A stretch of DNA of 64,000 bases from CAZCTC01 sp964501335 (GTDB taxonomy: Bacteria > Chloroflexota > Anaerolineae > B4-G1 > SLSP01): NCBI GenBank assembly GCA_964501335.1, contig CAZCTC010000033.1, positions 1 through 64,000 of the forward strand, written 5' to 3'. The notes under the pieces were generated by a model. It saw only the letters and a program-made list of their open reading frames with translations. It did not search any database and was not told where the DNA came from. Of this stretch, positions 8,360 to 17,229 are shown one piece after another; the stretch's first letter is position 1, and the number at the start of each line of letters is the position of its first letter. A program made the translations under genes and the position numbers.

Positions 8360-8995
8360 ATGACCTATATCGATATGGAACGCTGGCCGCGGAAGGCTCA
8401 TTTCGATCTTTACGGCGGGTTGGCTCAGCCGCATTTCAACCTGTGCGCGCCGTTGAATGTGACGGCGCTGGTGCCCTGGTGCAAGGCGCGGCAGGTTTCG
8501 TTTTTTACGGCCGTGCTCTACGCGGTGACTCGGGCCGCCAATGCGATTCCCGAGCTGCGTTATCGGCTGCGCCCCGAAGGCGTGATCGAGCACAAGGTGG
8601 TCCATCCTTCGTTCACGGTGCTGGGCGAAAACGGCCTTTTCGGTTTCTGTGTGGTGGAGTATACCGATGACTGGCCTCTCTTTGCGGCGCGCACCACCGA
8701 AGGGATTGCCGCTGCGCGGGCCAACCTCAGTTTGGAGGATGATCCACGGGACGATATGCTCTTTATTACATCGATTCCGTGGGTTTCGTTTACCAGTATG
8801 CAGCATCCGGTGGCCGGCCCTTCCGATTCGTTCCCGCGGATGGCGTGGGGGCGGTATACGGAGGAGAACGGAGCGATCAAGATGCCGCTTTCCGTCCATG
8901 CACACCATGCGCTGGTGGACGGTTTGCATGTGGGAAATTATTTTACGGCGCTTCAGGCTGCATTTGAGGCGCCGGAAACTTATTACGGGGAATAA
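8360..8995 (+). CDS. CatA-like acetyltransferase, 211 aa
   Basis: Belongs to the chloramphenicol acetyltransferase fold, with the active-site signature HHxxxDG at about residues 182-188 (HHALVDG) whose His is the catalytic base. Length matches trimeric CatA enzymes. Whether it acts on chloramphenicol is doubtful; many chromosomal homologues have unknown acceptors. An in-frame start at 8180 would read through the hairpin repeat, so the ATG preceded by GGGAGCTATCA is preferred. Its stop codon is immediately followed by the ATG of the helicase gene, so it is co-transcribed with the helicase and nuclease despite no obvious functional link. Confidence 0.85.
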   Translation: MTYIDMERWPRKAHFDLYGGLAQPHFNLCAPLNVTALVPWCKARQVSFFTAVLYAVTRAANAIPELRYRLRPEGVIEHKVVHPSFTVLGENGLFGFCVVEYTDDWPLFAARTTEGIAAARANLSLEDDPRDDMLFITSIPWVSFTSMQHPVAGPSDSFPRMAWGRYTEENGAIKMPLSVHAHHALVDGLHVGNYFTALQAAFEAPETYYGE

Positions 8996-11260
8996 ATGGG
9001 ATTTCAGCCGCGGCCCAAACAACAGGAAGTTTTAGCTTATACCGGTGGGAAGATGGGGGTTTCGGCCGTGCCGGGCAGCGGCAAGACGTGGACCCTTTCC
9101 CGATTGGCGGCCTTGCTCGTCGCCAACGGTGAGTTGCAGGACGATCAGGAGGTATTGGTCGTGACCCTGGTCAATTCGGCCGTCGATAATTTCGGCGGTC
9201 GGGTGGCCATGTTTATGCGGGAGATGGGATTGCTGCCCAATCTGGGCTATCGGGTGCGGACTCTCCACGGGTTGGCGCACGATATCGTCCGCGAGCGGCC
9301 GGAGCTGGCCGGGCTCTCTGAAGACTTCCAGATTATCGACGATCGGGTGGGGGAGCAGATTTTGGACGATGCGGCAAAGGCCTGGTTGGGCAACCATCCC
9401 GATGCGGCGGAGGATTATGTCGATCCGTCGCTGGATGAGCGGCGCCGGCAGTCGATCCTGCGGGAAAAATGGCCCGATCTGGTGGTCGATGCGGCGCGCG
9501 GTTTTATCAAGCAGGCGAAGGATCTCCAGCTCACGCCGGCCGAGTTGCAGGATCGCCTGGATCTTTACGGCGATGAGTTGCCGCTGGCTCAGATGGGTTG
9601 TGAGATCTATGCGGATTATCAGCGGGCGCTGGCTTACCGCGGGGCGGTCGATTTCGACGATCTCATCCGGTTGGCGCTGCGAGCGCTGGAGCTGGATCGC
9701 GCCTATCTGGAACGGCTGCGCCATCGCTGGCCCTACATTCTGGAAGATGAGGCTCAGGACAGCAGCGCCTTGCAGGAGCGGATCTTGCGGCTGCTTTCCG
9801 GCGAGACGGGCAATTGGGTGCGGGTGGGGGATCCCAATCAGGCTATTTACGAGACCTTCACGACGGCCAGCCCTTATTATCTGCGTCGTTTTCTGGATGA
9901 AGCCGGGGTGCGGCGCTGCGCCCTGCCCAATTCGGGCCGCTCCATGCCCAGCATCATCCGGCTGGCCAATTCGCTGACTCGCTGGACTCAGGATGCGCAT
10001 CCGTTGCCGGAACTGCGCGATGCGCTGATGTCGCCCTTTATCGAACCGGCGCCGCCCGGCGATCCTCAGCCCAATCCGCCCGACAATCCTGCCCAGGTGA
10101 AGCTGGTGACGAAGAAGTTCAGCCCCGAGGCTGAGATTGCGGCCGTGGTGGAATCGTTGAAGCACTGGCTGCCGGAACATCAGGATCAGACGGTGGCGGT
10201 GTTGGTGCCGCGCAACGACCGCGGCTTTGCGGTGGTGGAGGCGTTGAAGAAACAGGATATCGAAGTGGTGGAGCTGCTGCGCAGTACGCGGACCACGCGC
10301 GAGACGGCCGGGGTGCTGGGCAATCTGGTTGCCTATCTGGCCGAGCCGACTTCTGTGAAGAAGCTCTCGACGATCTATCGGGTCTGGCGGCGGCGCGACC
10401 GCGACGATGAGGCGCTGAAGGCGCAGATGGAGCGAACGGCTAAGCTGTTGCTGCATTGCCCTCAGGTGGAGGATTTTGTCTGGCCGGGTCCCGGTCACGA
10501 CTGGCTGGACGATTTGACGGTGCGCGGTGAAGATGAAACGGTGGTGGCGCAGCTGGAGGAATTTCGCCGGCTGGTGCGGCGCTGGATGGGAACGGCCCTG
10601 CTGCCGATCGATCAGATGCTGCTGACGCTGGCTCAGGATGTCTTCGACCGGCCGGCCGATCTGGCGCTGGCGCACAAACTGGCGGTGACGATGCGCCGCG
10701 TGGGGGAGCAACATCGAGAATGGCGGCTGCCCGAATTGACTGAAGAGCTGGCGCTGGTGGCGCGCAATGCCCGCAAGTTTCTCGGGCTCAGCGATGAGGA
10801 TACCGGTTTCGATCCCGATCAACACAAAGGCAAGGTAGTGATTGTGACGATGCACAAGGCCAAAGGGTTGGAATGGGATCGGGTCTATCTGCTTTCGGTG
10901 AACAACTACGATTTCCCTTCGGCGCAGGCGCACGATGCCTTTATGTCGGAGAAGTGGTTTGTGCGGGGACGGCTCAATCTGGAGGCGGAGACGCTGGCAC
11001 AGCTTTCGGCGCTGGCGGCGGATGAGGATCTGGGCGCTTATTACGAGGAAGGGACGGCCACGCAGGCAGCCCGGCTTAAATATGCGGGTGAGCGCCTGCG
11101 GCTGCTCTACGTGGGGATTACCCGGGCGCGCCGGGAGTTGATCGTCACCTGGAACACGGGGCGCAACGGCGATCAGCAGCCGGCGACGCCTTTCCTGGCC
11201 TTGCAGAGTTGGTGGGAAGAGGATCGGGCGGCGGCGAAATCTACGGAGGTGACGGCATGA
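8996..11260 (+). CDS. UvrD/AddA-like ATP-dependent DNA helicase, 754 aa
   Basis: Superfamily 1A helicase. Visible motifs are I (VPGSGKTW, residues 25-32), II (LEDEAQDSS near 250), III (VGDPNQAIY), V (TMHKAKGLEWD near 620) and VI (YVGITRARREL near 705). Unlike AddA or RecB it has no C-terminal nuclease domain; the nuclease is instead encoded by the next gene, which overlaps by 4 nt (ATGA). It probably supplies the motor of a three-part AddAB-like double-strand-break processing complex with the genes at 5954 and 11257. The start abuts the preceding stop codon. Confidence 0.88.
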   Translation: MGFQPRPKQQEVLAYTGGKMGVSAVPGSGKTWTLSRLAALLVANGELQDDQEVLVVTLVNSAVDNFGGRVAMFMREMGLLPNLGYRVRTLHGLAHDIVRERPELAGLSEDFQIIDDRVGEQILDDAAKAWLGNHPDAAEDYVDPSLDERRRQSILREKWPDLVVDAARGFIKQAKDLQLTPAELQDRLDLYGDELPLAQMGCEIYADYQRALAYRGAVDFDDLIRLALRALELDRAYLERLRHRWPYILEDEAQDSSALQERILRLLSGETGNWVRVGDPNQAIYETFTTASPYYLRRFLDEAGVRRCALPNSGRSMPSIIRLANSLTRWTQDAHPLPELRDALMSPFIEPAPPGDPQPNPPDNPAQVKLVTKKFSPEAEIAAVVESLKHWLPEHQDQTVAVLVPRNDRGFAVVEALKKQDIEVVELLRSTRTTRETAGVLGNLVAYLAEPTSVKKLSTIYRVWRRRDRDDEALKAQMERTAKLLLHCPQVEDFVWPGPGHDWLDDLTVRGEDETVVAQLEEFRRLVRRWMGTALLPIDQMLLTLAQDVFDRPADLALAHKLAVTMRRVGEQHREWRLPELTEELALVARNARKFLGLSDEDTGFDPDQHKGKVVIVTMHKAKGLEWDRVYLLSVNNYDFPSAQAHDAFMSEKWFVRGRLNLEAETLAQLSALAADEDLGAYYEEGTATQAARLKYAGERLRLLYVGITRARRELIVTWNTGRNGDQQPATPFLALQSWWEEDRAAAKSTEVTA

Positions 11261-12108
11261 CGGGTTTTCCGGTCGATTTTCAATTCAGCCAGCAGAGTCT
11301 GCACGATTACAAGGAATGCCCGCGCCGTTTTCAGCTGCGCTATCTGCTTCAGGTGAGCTGGCCGGCGGTGGTGGCGGAGCCTTTTCTGGAACAGGAACGG
11401 CGGGCCCGGCTGGGGCAGGCTTTCCATCGGTTGGTGCAGCAGCATCTCACCGGCCTGCCGCTCGATCGGCTGGAGGCGCTGGCCTCCGAAGAGCCGCTCC
11501 ATCACTGGTGGGAGAACTATTTGACCTATCGTCCGACCGAGACCATTCCCGGGAATCGCTATCCCGAACTGGCGCTGGGGGCTGCATTGGGCGGCCGGCG
11601 GTTGATGGCGAAATTCGATCTGTTGATCGCAGGAGCTGAGGGGCGCGGCGGGTTGATTTTCGACTGGAAGACGGCGGAGCGGCGGCCCAAGCGGGCGATC
11701 CTGGCCGATTCGTTGCAGACGCGGGTCTATCGCTATCTGCTGGTGCGGGCCGGGGCGCCGTTCAACGGCGGGGCGGCATTCACGCCGGAGCAGGTTTCCA
11801 TGATTTACTGGTTTGCCGGCTACCCGGAATCGCCTGAGCGCTTTGATTACAATCAGCTGCGCTATCAGGAAGATGAATCCATCCTGAAGGAGTTGATTGC
11901 TGAGGCGGTGGCTGATGCGGAATCCGGCGGCGATCTGCGGATGACGGCGCGCGAGGCGGCCTGTCGGTTTTGCGTTTACCGCTCGCTGTGCGGGCGAGGC
12001 GTGGAGGCGGGCTCTGCCGATGAGGATGAGGAAGCCGGCGGCGATGAGGGGATCGATGAGGCGCCGCTGGATTTGAATTTCGAGCAGATCGGGGAGATCG
12101 CTTTCTAA
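11257..12108 (+). CDS. PD-(D/E)XK nuclease with Fe-S cluster motif, 283 aa
   Basis: RecB/AddB/Cas4-type nuclease. SxSxLxxYxxCPRRF at the N-terminus gives C21; GQAFHRLVQ is motif I; KFDLLI and IFDWKTAE carry the catalytic Asp and the D-x-K; C236, C239 and C245 (CRFCVYRSLC) complete a 1+3 cysteine set typical of AddB and Cas4 4Fe-4S nucleases. An acidic linker (ADEDEEAGGDE) precedes the end. The ATG overlaps the helicase stop by 4 nt and has GGAGGTGAC upstream. No cas genes or CRISPR arrays are nearby, so a repair role beside the two helicase proteins is favoured over Cas4. Confidence 0.87.
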   Translation: MTGFPVDFQFSQQSLHDYKECPRRFQLRYLLQVSWPAVVAEPFLEQERRARLGQAFHRLVQQHLTGLPLDRLEALASEEPLHHWWENYLTYRPTETIPGNRYPELALGAALGGRRLMAKFDLLIAGAEGRGGLIFDWKTAERRPKRAILADSLQTRVYRYLLVRAGAPFNGGAAFTPEQVSMIYWFAGYPESPERFDYNQLRYQEDESILKELIAEAVADAESGGDLRMTAREAACRFCVYRSLCGRGVEAGSADEDEEAGGDEGIDEAPLDLNFEQIGEIAF

Positions 12109-12109
12109 C

Positions 12110-12137
12110 TTGACCACTTTCCCGCTCATGATACAAT
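12110..12137 (+). promoter_or_regulatory. gpmA promoter
   Basis: TTGACC (12110-12115), 16-bp spacer, TACAAT (12132-12137), starting one base after the nuclease stop codon. Confidence 0.7.
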
Positions 12138-12181
12138 CCGCCCCTGAAGAAAGTTCGCAAAACGACAAAGGAGGGTTTTCG

Positions 12182-12931
12182 ATGTACAAAGTCGTACTTC
12201 TGCGCCATGGCGAGAGTGTCTGGAATAAGGAAAACCGCTTTACCGGTTGGACGGATGTGGATCTTTCGGAGAAGGGGATTGAAGAGGCTCATCGCGGCGG
12301 CAAGTTGCTGCGCGAGGGTGGGTATACGTTCGATGTCGCCTATACCTCTGTGTTGAAGCGCGCCATCCGCACGCTGTGGATTGTGCTGGATGAGATGGAT
12401 CAGATGTGGATTCCGGTGCATCGCACCTGGCGGCTGAACGAGCGTCACTACGGGGCGCTGCAGGGACTGAACAAGGCCGAGACCGCCGAAAAGTTCGGCG
12501 AAGACCAGGTCAAGGTCTGGCGCCGCAGCTATGATATCCAGCCCCCCGCGTTGGAGAAATCCGACCCCCGCTATCCCGGCCACGATCCCCGCTACCAGGG
12601 CCTGGATGAGGCCGATATCCCGCTCACCGAATGCCTGAAGGACACTGTGGCCCGCTTCCTGCCTTACTGGCACGAGACCGTCGCTCCGATGATCCGCTCC
12701 GGCAAGAAGGTCGTCATTGCGGCTCACGGCAACAGCCTGCGGGCTCTGGTCAAGTATCTCGACAATATCTCCGACGACGAAATCGTCGGCCTGAATATCC
12801 CCACCGGTATTCCGTTGGTCTACGAACTGGACGACGAGCTCAAGCCGATCCAGCACTATTACCTGGGCGATCCCGAAGAGGTTGCCAAGGCTGCGGCGGC
12901 TGTCGCCAATCAGGGCAAGGCCAAAGGGTAA
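12182..12931 (+). CDS. gpmA: 2,3-bisphosphoglycerate-dependent phosphoglycerate mutase
   Basis: Glycolytic enzyme converting 3-phosphoglycerate and 2-phosphoglycerate via a phosphohistidine. RHGES at residues 8-12 supplies the catalytic His (H9), RFTGWTDVDLSEKG and the LNERHYGALQG segment are family hallmarks, and AAHGNSLRALVKYL carries the second active-site His. Length (249 aa) is standard. The ATG follows AAAGGAGGG with good spacing and its own promoter. The C-terminus ends in an Ala/Lys tail. A plain hairpin at 12961 probably terminates the transcript. Confidence 0.96.
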   Translation: MYKVVLLRHGESVWNKENRFTGWTDVDLSEKGIEEAHRGGKLLREGGYTFDVAYTSVLKRAIRTLWIVLDEMDQMWIPVHRTWRLNERHYGALQGLNKAETAEKFGEDQVKVWRRSYDIQPPALEKSDPRYPGHDPRYQGLDEADIPLTECLKDTVARFLPYWHETVAPMIRSGKKVVIAAHGNSLRALVKYLDNISDDEIVGLNIPTGIPLVYELDDELKPIQHYYLGDPEEVAKAAAAVANQGKAKG

Positions 12932-12960
12932 TTTTTTGCCGTAGGCTTGTGGGTAAGATT

Positions 12961-13002
12961 TTTGTATTTTCGGCGGCCTTGCAAGGCCGCCGAAAATACA
13001 AA
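12961..13002. terminator. Hairpin after gpmA
   Basis: Perfect inverted repeat with stem CGGCGGCCTTG and arms TTTGTATTTT/AAAATACAAA, without the conserved flanks of the dispersed element. A/T-rich arms would support termination on both strands. Confidence 0.65.
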
Positions 13003-13107
13003 CAAAAGTTTTCCTGGTTTATTTTTGTCGATTTTTTTGATAACGGTTGTAATTTTTCCTCCTGTTTCCTCCTGTTTTCCCTGGTTTCAATCGATTTTGG
13101 TTCTCGT

Positions 13108-13231
13108 GCGTCCCGCAACAGATGCTTTCCCGCTAAAAAGCGACGCGCTGTGCGAAGCAGGCAGAGAGAGTTATTTTTTTGTTCATATTTTGGGCGGCTT
13201 CAGAAAGCCGCCCAAAATATGGTTTTTTTCA
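13108..13231 (+). repeat. Dispersed hairpin element
   Basis: Forward copy: GCGTCCCGCAACAG, AAAAAGCGACGCGC, GAGAGAGTTATTTTTTTG, hairpin 13184-13221 (stem GGGCGGCTT, arms CATATTTT/AAAATATG). It lies directly in front of recJ, whose start codon is only 22 bp after the hairpin. Confidence 0.75.
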
Positions 13232-13242
13232 GAGAGGTAAGT

Positions 13243-15555
13243 ATGCTTGTTCGTCCCTGGATTGAACCTTTGGATATTGAGGCGCCGGCGGCGCTGCGTG
13301 AGGCGGTCGGCGGCCATCCCCTGGTGGCGCAGACGCTGGCCCGGCGCGGCATTACTTCATTGGAAGCGGCGCGGGCCTTTTTCGATCCCCAGGCTTTTCC
13401 ATCGAGCGATCCTTTTGATCTGCCGGATATGGATAAGGGCGTGGAACGGATCATGGCGGCGATCCGGCAGCGGGAACCGATGGCGGTCTGGGGCGATTTC
13501 GATGTGGACGGGCAGACTTCGACGACGTTGCTGGTCTCGGCGCTGCGGGAACTGGGCGGCGTTTTGACCTTCTACATCCCGGTGCGGGCCACGGAATCCC
13601 ACGGCGTCAATCTGGCCGGTCTGGAGCGGTTGATTGCCAAAGGCGTTAAGCTGGTGGTGACCTGCGACACGGGCATTACGGCGCATGAGGCGGCCGATTT
13701 CGCCCGCGCCCGCGGCGTCGATATGGTGATTACCGACCATCATGAGCTGGCTCCGACGCTGCCCGAGGCCTGGGCGGTGATCAATCCCCACCGGCTGCCC
13801 GATGAAGGTCATCCTGCGGCGACGCTGCCGGGGGTGGGGGTGGCCTATCTGCTGGCTCAGGCGCTCTACCGGCAGGCCGGGCGTGAGGGCGGGGCGGAGC
13901 GCTTTCTCGATCTGGTGGCGTTGGGGATTGTGGCGGATGTGGCGACGCAGCGGGGCGATGCGCGCTGTTATTTGCAGCGCGGATTGGAGATCCTGCGGCA
14001 GGCCGGGCGGCCCGGGTTGAAGGCGATGATGGAAGCGGCCGAGCTGGACCCGACGATCCTGACGGAGGAGCACATCGGCTTTGTCCTGGCGCCGCGCTTG
14101 AATGCGCTGGGACGGTTGAGCGATGCCAACCGCAGCGTGGAGTTCCTGACGACGCGCGATACCAGCCGGGCGCGCATTCTGGCGCGCGAGCTGGAGGGGC
14201 TCAATGCCCGGCGCAAGCTGCTGGGCGATCAGGTTTTCCAGGCGGCGCGGGCGCAGCTGGAGAGCGACAGCTCCCTGCTGGATTATGCGGCGCTGGTGCT
14301 GGCCCATCCGGAATGGCCGGCCGGGGTGATCGGGATTGTGGCCGGGCGATTGGCGGAGCGTTATAACCGGCCGGTGGCGTTGATCGCCGCCCCGGCGGAT
14401 CAGCCGGCCCGCGGTTCGGCCCGCTCGGTGGAGGGGTTTGATATTACGGCGGCGCTTTCCACCTGCTCCGAGATATTGTTGGGCTTCGGCGGCCATGCGC
14501 AGGCGGCCGGCTTTGCGGTCGAAGCGGCGAAGATCCCGGAATTGCGGCGGGCGCTCTCTCTGGCGTTGTCGAAGCAGGGCGGGACGGGGGCCCCTTCAGG
14601 GTTGCCGATCGACGGCTACGTGGGCTTGAATGAATTGAGTCTGGAGCTGGTGACCGATCTGGAACGGCTGGCGCCTTTCGGTCCCGGCAATCCGGCTTTG
14701 ACGCTGGCGACGCGGGGGGTGACGTTGAAGAGCCACACGACCCTGGGCCGCAGTGGGGACCATTTGCAGCTGACGGTCGAAGATGAGCAGGGACAGGTTC
14801 AGAAGGTGGTTTGGTGGCAGGGCGGCGGTTGGCCGCTGCCGGAGGGGCGGTTCGATCTGGCTTATACGGTGCGGGCCAACAATTACCGCGGGCGGCGGGA
14901 GTTGCAGGTGGCCTGGGTCGATGCCCGACAGGAGGTCGCGCCGGCGGTGCTTGTGGTCGAGCCGGTAGCGGTAGGGGCGGTGGATTGTCGTCAGGAGGGC
15001 GATGCTTTGGCGGCTCTGCGTTCCTGGCTGGCTAAGGGAGCCGTTCAGGTCTGGCGCGAGGGCGACGGGATGGGTGAGCCGGTCGGAGTGGGGCGCGAGA
15101 AGCTGGTCCCGGCTCCGATTCTGGCGATCTGGACGGCGCCGCCGGGGGCGATGGAACTCAAGGCAGTTCTGGCGAAGGTCAAGCCGACGCAGGTGGTGCT
15201 GTTTGGGCAGGATCCGGGGCTGGATCGGCCCGATGCCTTCTTGAAACGGCTCGCGGGATTGGTCAAGTATGCGCTGCGGGCGACGGGCGGTCGGGTGGCG
15301 CCGGGACGGCTGGCGGAGTTGATGGCGCACCGGGAGAGCACGGTGCGGGTCGGGCTGGCCTGGCTGGCGGCGCGGGGGCATATCACGCTGTTGGGCGAGG
15401 CGGAAGGCGATATCGAGCTGGCGGCCGGGCCGGAAGGCGAGCCCGATGTGGATCTGCCGGAGATCGAGGCGCAGCTCAAGGCGATGCTGGCGGAGACGGC
15501 GGCTTACCGGGCCTATTTCCGTCGCGCCGATGCGGAGCGGGTGGCGGGGGGATGA
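13243..15555 (+). CDS. recJ: Single-stranded-DNA exonuclease RecJ, 770 aa
   Basis: 5'-3' ssDNA exonuclease of the DHH superfamily used in RecF-type recombination and mismatch repair. Metal-binding motifs are clear: GDFDVDGQTSTTLL, TCDTGIT, ITDHHELAP, and the DHHA1 motif GFGGHAQAAGF. The HxxHNG-like ssDNA-binding OB region follows. About 200 C-terminal residues beyond the core form an extra domain seen in longer RecJ proteins. An open upstream extension runs through repeats; the ATG after AGAGAGGTAAGT is chosen. The note of interest is a hairpin 22 bp upstream, which could affect translation or termination. Confidence 0.94.
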   Translation: MLVRPWIEPLDIEAPAALREAVGGHPLVAQTLARRGITSLEAARAFFDPQAFPSSDPFDLPDMDKGVERIMAAIRQREPMAVWGDFDVDGQTSTTLLVSALRELGGVLTFYIPVRATESHGVNLAGLERLIAKGVKLVVTCDTGITAHEAADFARARGVDMVITDHHELAPTLPEAWAVINPHRLPDEGHPAATLPGVGVAYLLAQALYRQAGREGGAERFLDLVALGIVADVATQRGDARCYLQRGLEILRQAGRPGLKAMMEAAELDPTILTEEHIGFVLAPRLNALGRLSDANRSVEFLTTRDTSRARILARELEGLNARRKLLGDQVFQAARAQLESDSSLLDYAALVLAHPEWPAGVIGIVAGRLAERYNRPVALIAAPADQPARGSARSVEGFDITAALSTCSEILLGFGGHAQAAGFAVEAAKIPELRRALSLALSKQGGTGAPSGLPIDGYVGLNELSLELVTDLERLAPFGPGNPALTLATRGVTLKSHTTLGRSGDHLQLTVEDEQGQVQKVVWWQGGGWPLPEGRFDLAYTVRANNYRGRRELQVAWVDARQEVAPAVLVVEPVAVGAVDCRQEGDALAALRSWLAKGAVQVWREGDGMGEPVGVGREKLVPAPILAIWTAPPGAMELKAVLAKVKPTQVVLFGQDPGLDRPDAFLKRLAGLVKYALRATGGRVAPGRLAELMAHRESTVRVGLAWLAARGHITLLGEAEGDIELAAGPEGEPDVDLPEIEAQLKAMLAETAAYRAYFRRADAERVAGG

Positions 15556-15564
15556 CGGGAGAAT

Positions 15565-15626
15565 GGAAGACTGGAAGATTGGAAGACTGGAAGACTGGAA
15601 GACTGGAAGATTGGAAGACTGGAAGA
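15565..15626. repeat. GGAAGACT minisatellite
   Basis: Seven or so tandem copies of an 8-bp GGAAGACT/GGAAGATT unit between the recJ stop and the next hairpin element. A related GGAAGAATGG stretch lies at 44690-44742. Confidence 0.85.
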
Positions 15627-15627
15627 A

Positions 15628-15745
15628 AAAGCTCATATTTTCGGCGGCTTTCCGAAGCCGCCGAAAATATGAATAAAAATAATTCTCTCTCCCCGCTTCA
15701 CACTGCGCGTCGTATCTTACAGGAAAAGGATCTTGTGCGGGACGC
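15628..15745 (-). repeat. Dispersed hairpin element
   Basis: Reverse copy between convergent recJ and the CoA-binding gene. Hairpin 15634-15671 (stem CGGCGGCTT with loop TCC), then AATAAAAATAATTCTCTCTC, GCGCGTCG, TTACAGGAAAAGG and TGCGGGACGC. A further tail-box piece (CCGCACAGG) sits at 15780-15788. Confidence 0.75.
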
Positions 15746-15794
15746 AAGAAGTTGGCTGTTGGCCAAATCCGTGAATAACCGCACAGGCAGAAAT

Positions 15795-16169
15795 TTAGAC
15801 CAGCAGGATGCATTGGTTGTAGATCGCTTCGATGCCCTGTTCTTCGCAGAGGCGGATGGCGACTTCGGATTCGGCGCCGGGCTGCATCCAGATGTGGCGG
15901 ATGCCCATGCTGAGGGCTTCGCGGACGACTTTTTCGGTCTCTGCGGGCGGGATAAAGAGCAGGATGGCGTCCACGGATTCGGGGAGGGCGGCGAGGTTGG
16001 GGTAGCAGCGGTCTTCGCCGATGAATTCGGCGGTGCGGTTGACGGGGTAAGTGCGGTAGCCGCGGGATTTAAGTTTGTTATAGCCGCGGTTGCTGTATTT
16101 GGTGCCGGTGGTGGAGACGCCGATGACGGCGACGGATTTTTGGGCCAGGAATTCCTCGATGGCGGACAT
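15795..16169 (-). CDS. CoA-binding (YccU-like) protein, 124 aa
   Basis: Single Rossmann-type CoA-binding domain: SVAVIGVSTTGTKYSNRG at the N-terminus is the nucleotide loop, GYRTYPVNRTAEFIG and IRHIWMQPGAES are family signatures. Members have the fold of the succinyl-CoA synthetase CoA domain but no defined reaction; roles in acyl-CoA sensing are proposed. The ATG has GGAGGTAAACC upstream. It is convergent with recJ and stands between two hairpin elements, so it is probably monocistronic. Confidence 0.9.
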   Translation of the reverse strand: MSAIEEFLAQKSVAVIGVSTTGTKYSNRGYNKLKSRGYRTYPVNRTAEFIGEDRCYPNLAALPESVDAILLFIPPAETEKVVREALSMGIRHIWMQPGAESEVAIRLCEEQGIEAIYNQCILLV

Positions 16170-16212
16170 GGGTTTACCTCCTTGAGTTTTTTGTTGGGAA
16201 GAGATTATTTTC

Positions 16213-16352
16213 GATCTGTGCGGTTAGGCTGAGAAAAAAGCCCATATTTTCGGCGGCTTTCTGAAGCCGCCGAAAATATGAATAAAAATAACTCTCTCCC
16301 CTGCTTCGCACAGCGCGTCGCTTTTTACCAGGAAAGCACTTGTTGCGGGATG
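16213..16352 (-). repeat. Dispersed hairpin element, complete copy
   Basis: Reverse copy: GATCTGTGCGGTTAGGCTG tail, AAAAAAGCC, hairpin 16243-16280 (stem CGGCGGCTTTC), AATAAAAATAACTCTC, GCGCGTCG, TTACCAGGAAAG and TTGCGGGATG. It lies upstream of the CoA-binding gene. Confidence 0.8.
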
Positions 16353-16410
16353 TAAAAACCGTTTTTAATCTATGCTAATGAACAGCTGCACCGATCGTTA
16401 TTTTTATTTT

Positions 16411-16446
16411 ATGGATTCGCGGGCTTTCTGAAGCCCGCGAATCTAT
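16411..16446 (-). terminator. Hairpin terminator of the ABC-2 operon
   Basis: ATGGATTCGCGGGCTT pairs with AAGCCCGCGAATCTAT just after the stop of the minus-strand gene at 16452. T-rich sequence follows in the minus-strand direction. It lacks the other blocks of the dispersed element. Confidence 0.7.
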
Positions 16447-16451
16447 GTTTT

Positions 16452-17210
16452 TTAGAGATAGCGGGATTTTTCGATCTGCTCGCGCAGTTTGTCTTCGGCG
16501 CTTTTTTCCGGGACGGTAGGTGCGGAGGCTTTGGCCTGTTCGGCCAGGAAGTCCTCGGCACGCTTCAGGCTGTCGGGAGAGGCGCGGTGGATCAGGGCCC
16601 ATTTGCCGCAGTAGGGACAGCGGTCCAGGCGGGCGAATCCAAGGCTGAGGCTCCATACGTGGATCGGATAGGGCTGTCCGCAGCGATAGCAGACGGTGCC
16701 GCCCATCAGGCCGTAGGAGCGGGGCTCGCCGGGGGCCGGGGGTGTTTTCAAGCCGCCGGCGGCAGCCATGACGCCCGGGATCACAGCGGCGAGGACGACC
16801 AGGACGAGGATCGGAACGATAATAGTGCCGACCATTTTTCCCATTTCTTCGCCGGTGATGAATTCCAGGTGGAGTGTATTGGATGTGTAGATTTCTCCAC
16901 TGGAAGAACGGCCTTCGGCTTTGATTTCGTGAGGGCCGGGAGCGTAGTTGTCGGTGTTGAAACTGAGGTCAAGGGAGGGCGCGGTCGTTTCACCGAGCAC
17001 TTTTCCATCCAGGTAGTAGGTGACGCCGGCGAGGTCGCTCGGGCCTCCCGTTACCTTCAGCTGGAACTGCCCCTGGATTTTGCTTCCGAAGTCGCCGCCG
17101 AATTGCTTCCGTATGGAGAGTTGCAGCTGATCGCTTTGGGCGGTGGCCGGAAGTGCAAACATCAAGAACAGGGCGATGAGCAGAGCTATGGAAAGAGTCT
17201 TGTTTTTCAT
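16452..17210 (-). CDS. Exported membrane protein with zinc ribbon, 252 aa
   Basis: A cleavable signal peptide (KNKTLSIALLIALFLMFALP, then ATAQS) leads into a beta-rich extracellular domain of about 130 residues that resembles an Ig-like or bacterial surface fold. One strong membrane helix (IIVPILVLVVLAAVIPGVMA) comes next, then a cytoplasmic part with two CxxC pairs (CYRCGQ, CPYCGK), a likely zinc ribbon, and a charged tail. I do not recognise the family. It starts 20 bp after the ABC permease stop, so it is probably part of the exporter operon and may be its accessory or substrate-related protein. The ATG at 17210 begins the signal peptide; an upstream in-frame ATG reads into the permease gene. 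Confidence 0.75.
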   Translation of the reverse strand: MKNKTLSIALLIALFLMFALPATAQSDQLQLSIRKQFGGDFGSKIQGQFQLKVTGGPSDLAGVTYYLDGKVLGETTAPSLDLSFNTDNYAPGPHEIKAEGRSSSGEIYTSNTLHLEFITGEEMGKMVGTIIVPILVLVVLAAVIPGVMAAAGGLKTPPAPGEPRSYGLMGGTVCYRCGQPYPIHVWSLSLGFARLDRCPYCGKWALIHRASPDSLKRAEDFLAEQAKASAPTVPEKSAEDKLREQIEKSRYL

Positions 17211-17229
17211 TTTGGTTGTCTGAAAACCT

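Noticed and set aside
11257..12108. Cas4 annotation for the Fe-S nuclease.
   Set aside because: No cas1/cas2 or array nearby, and it is fused in transcription to an AddA-like helicase, so a repair role fits better.
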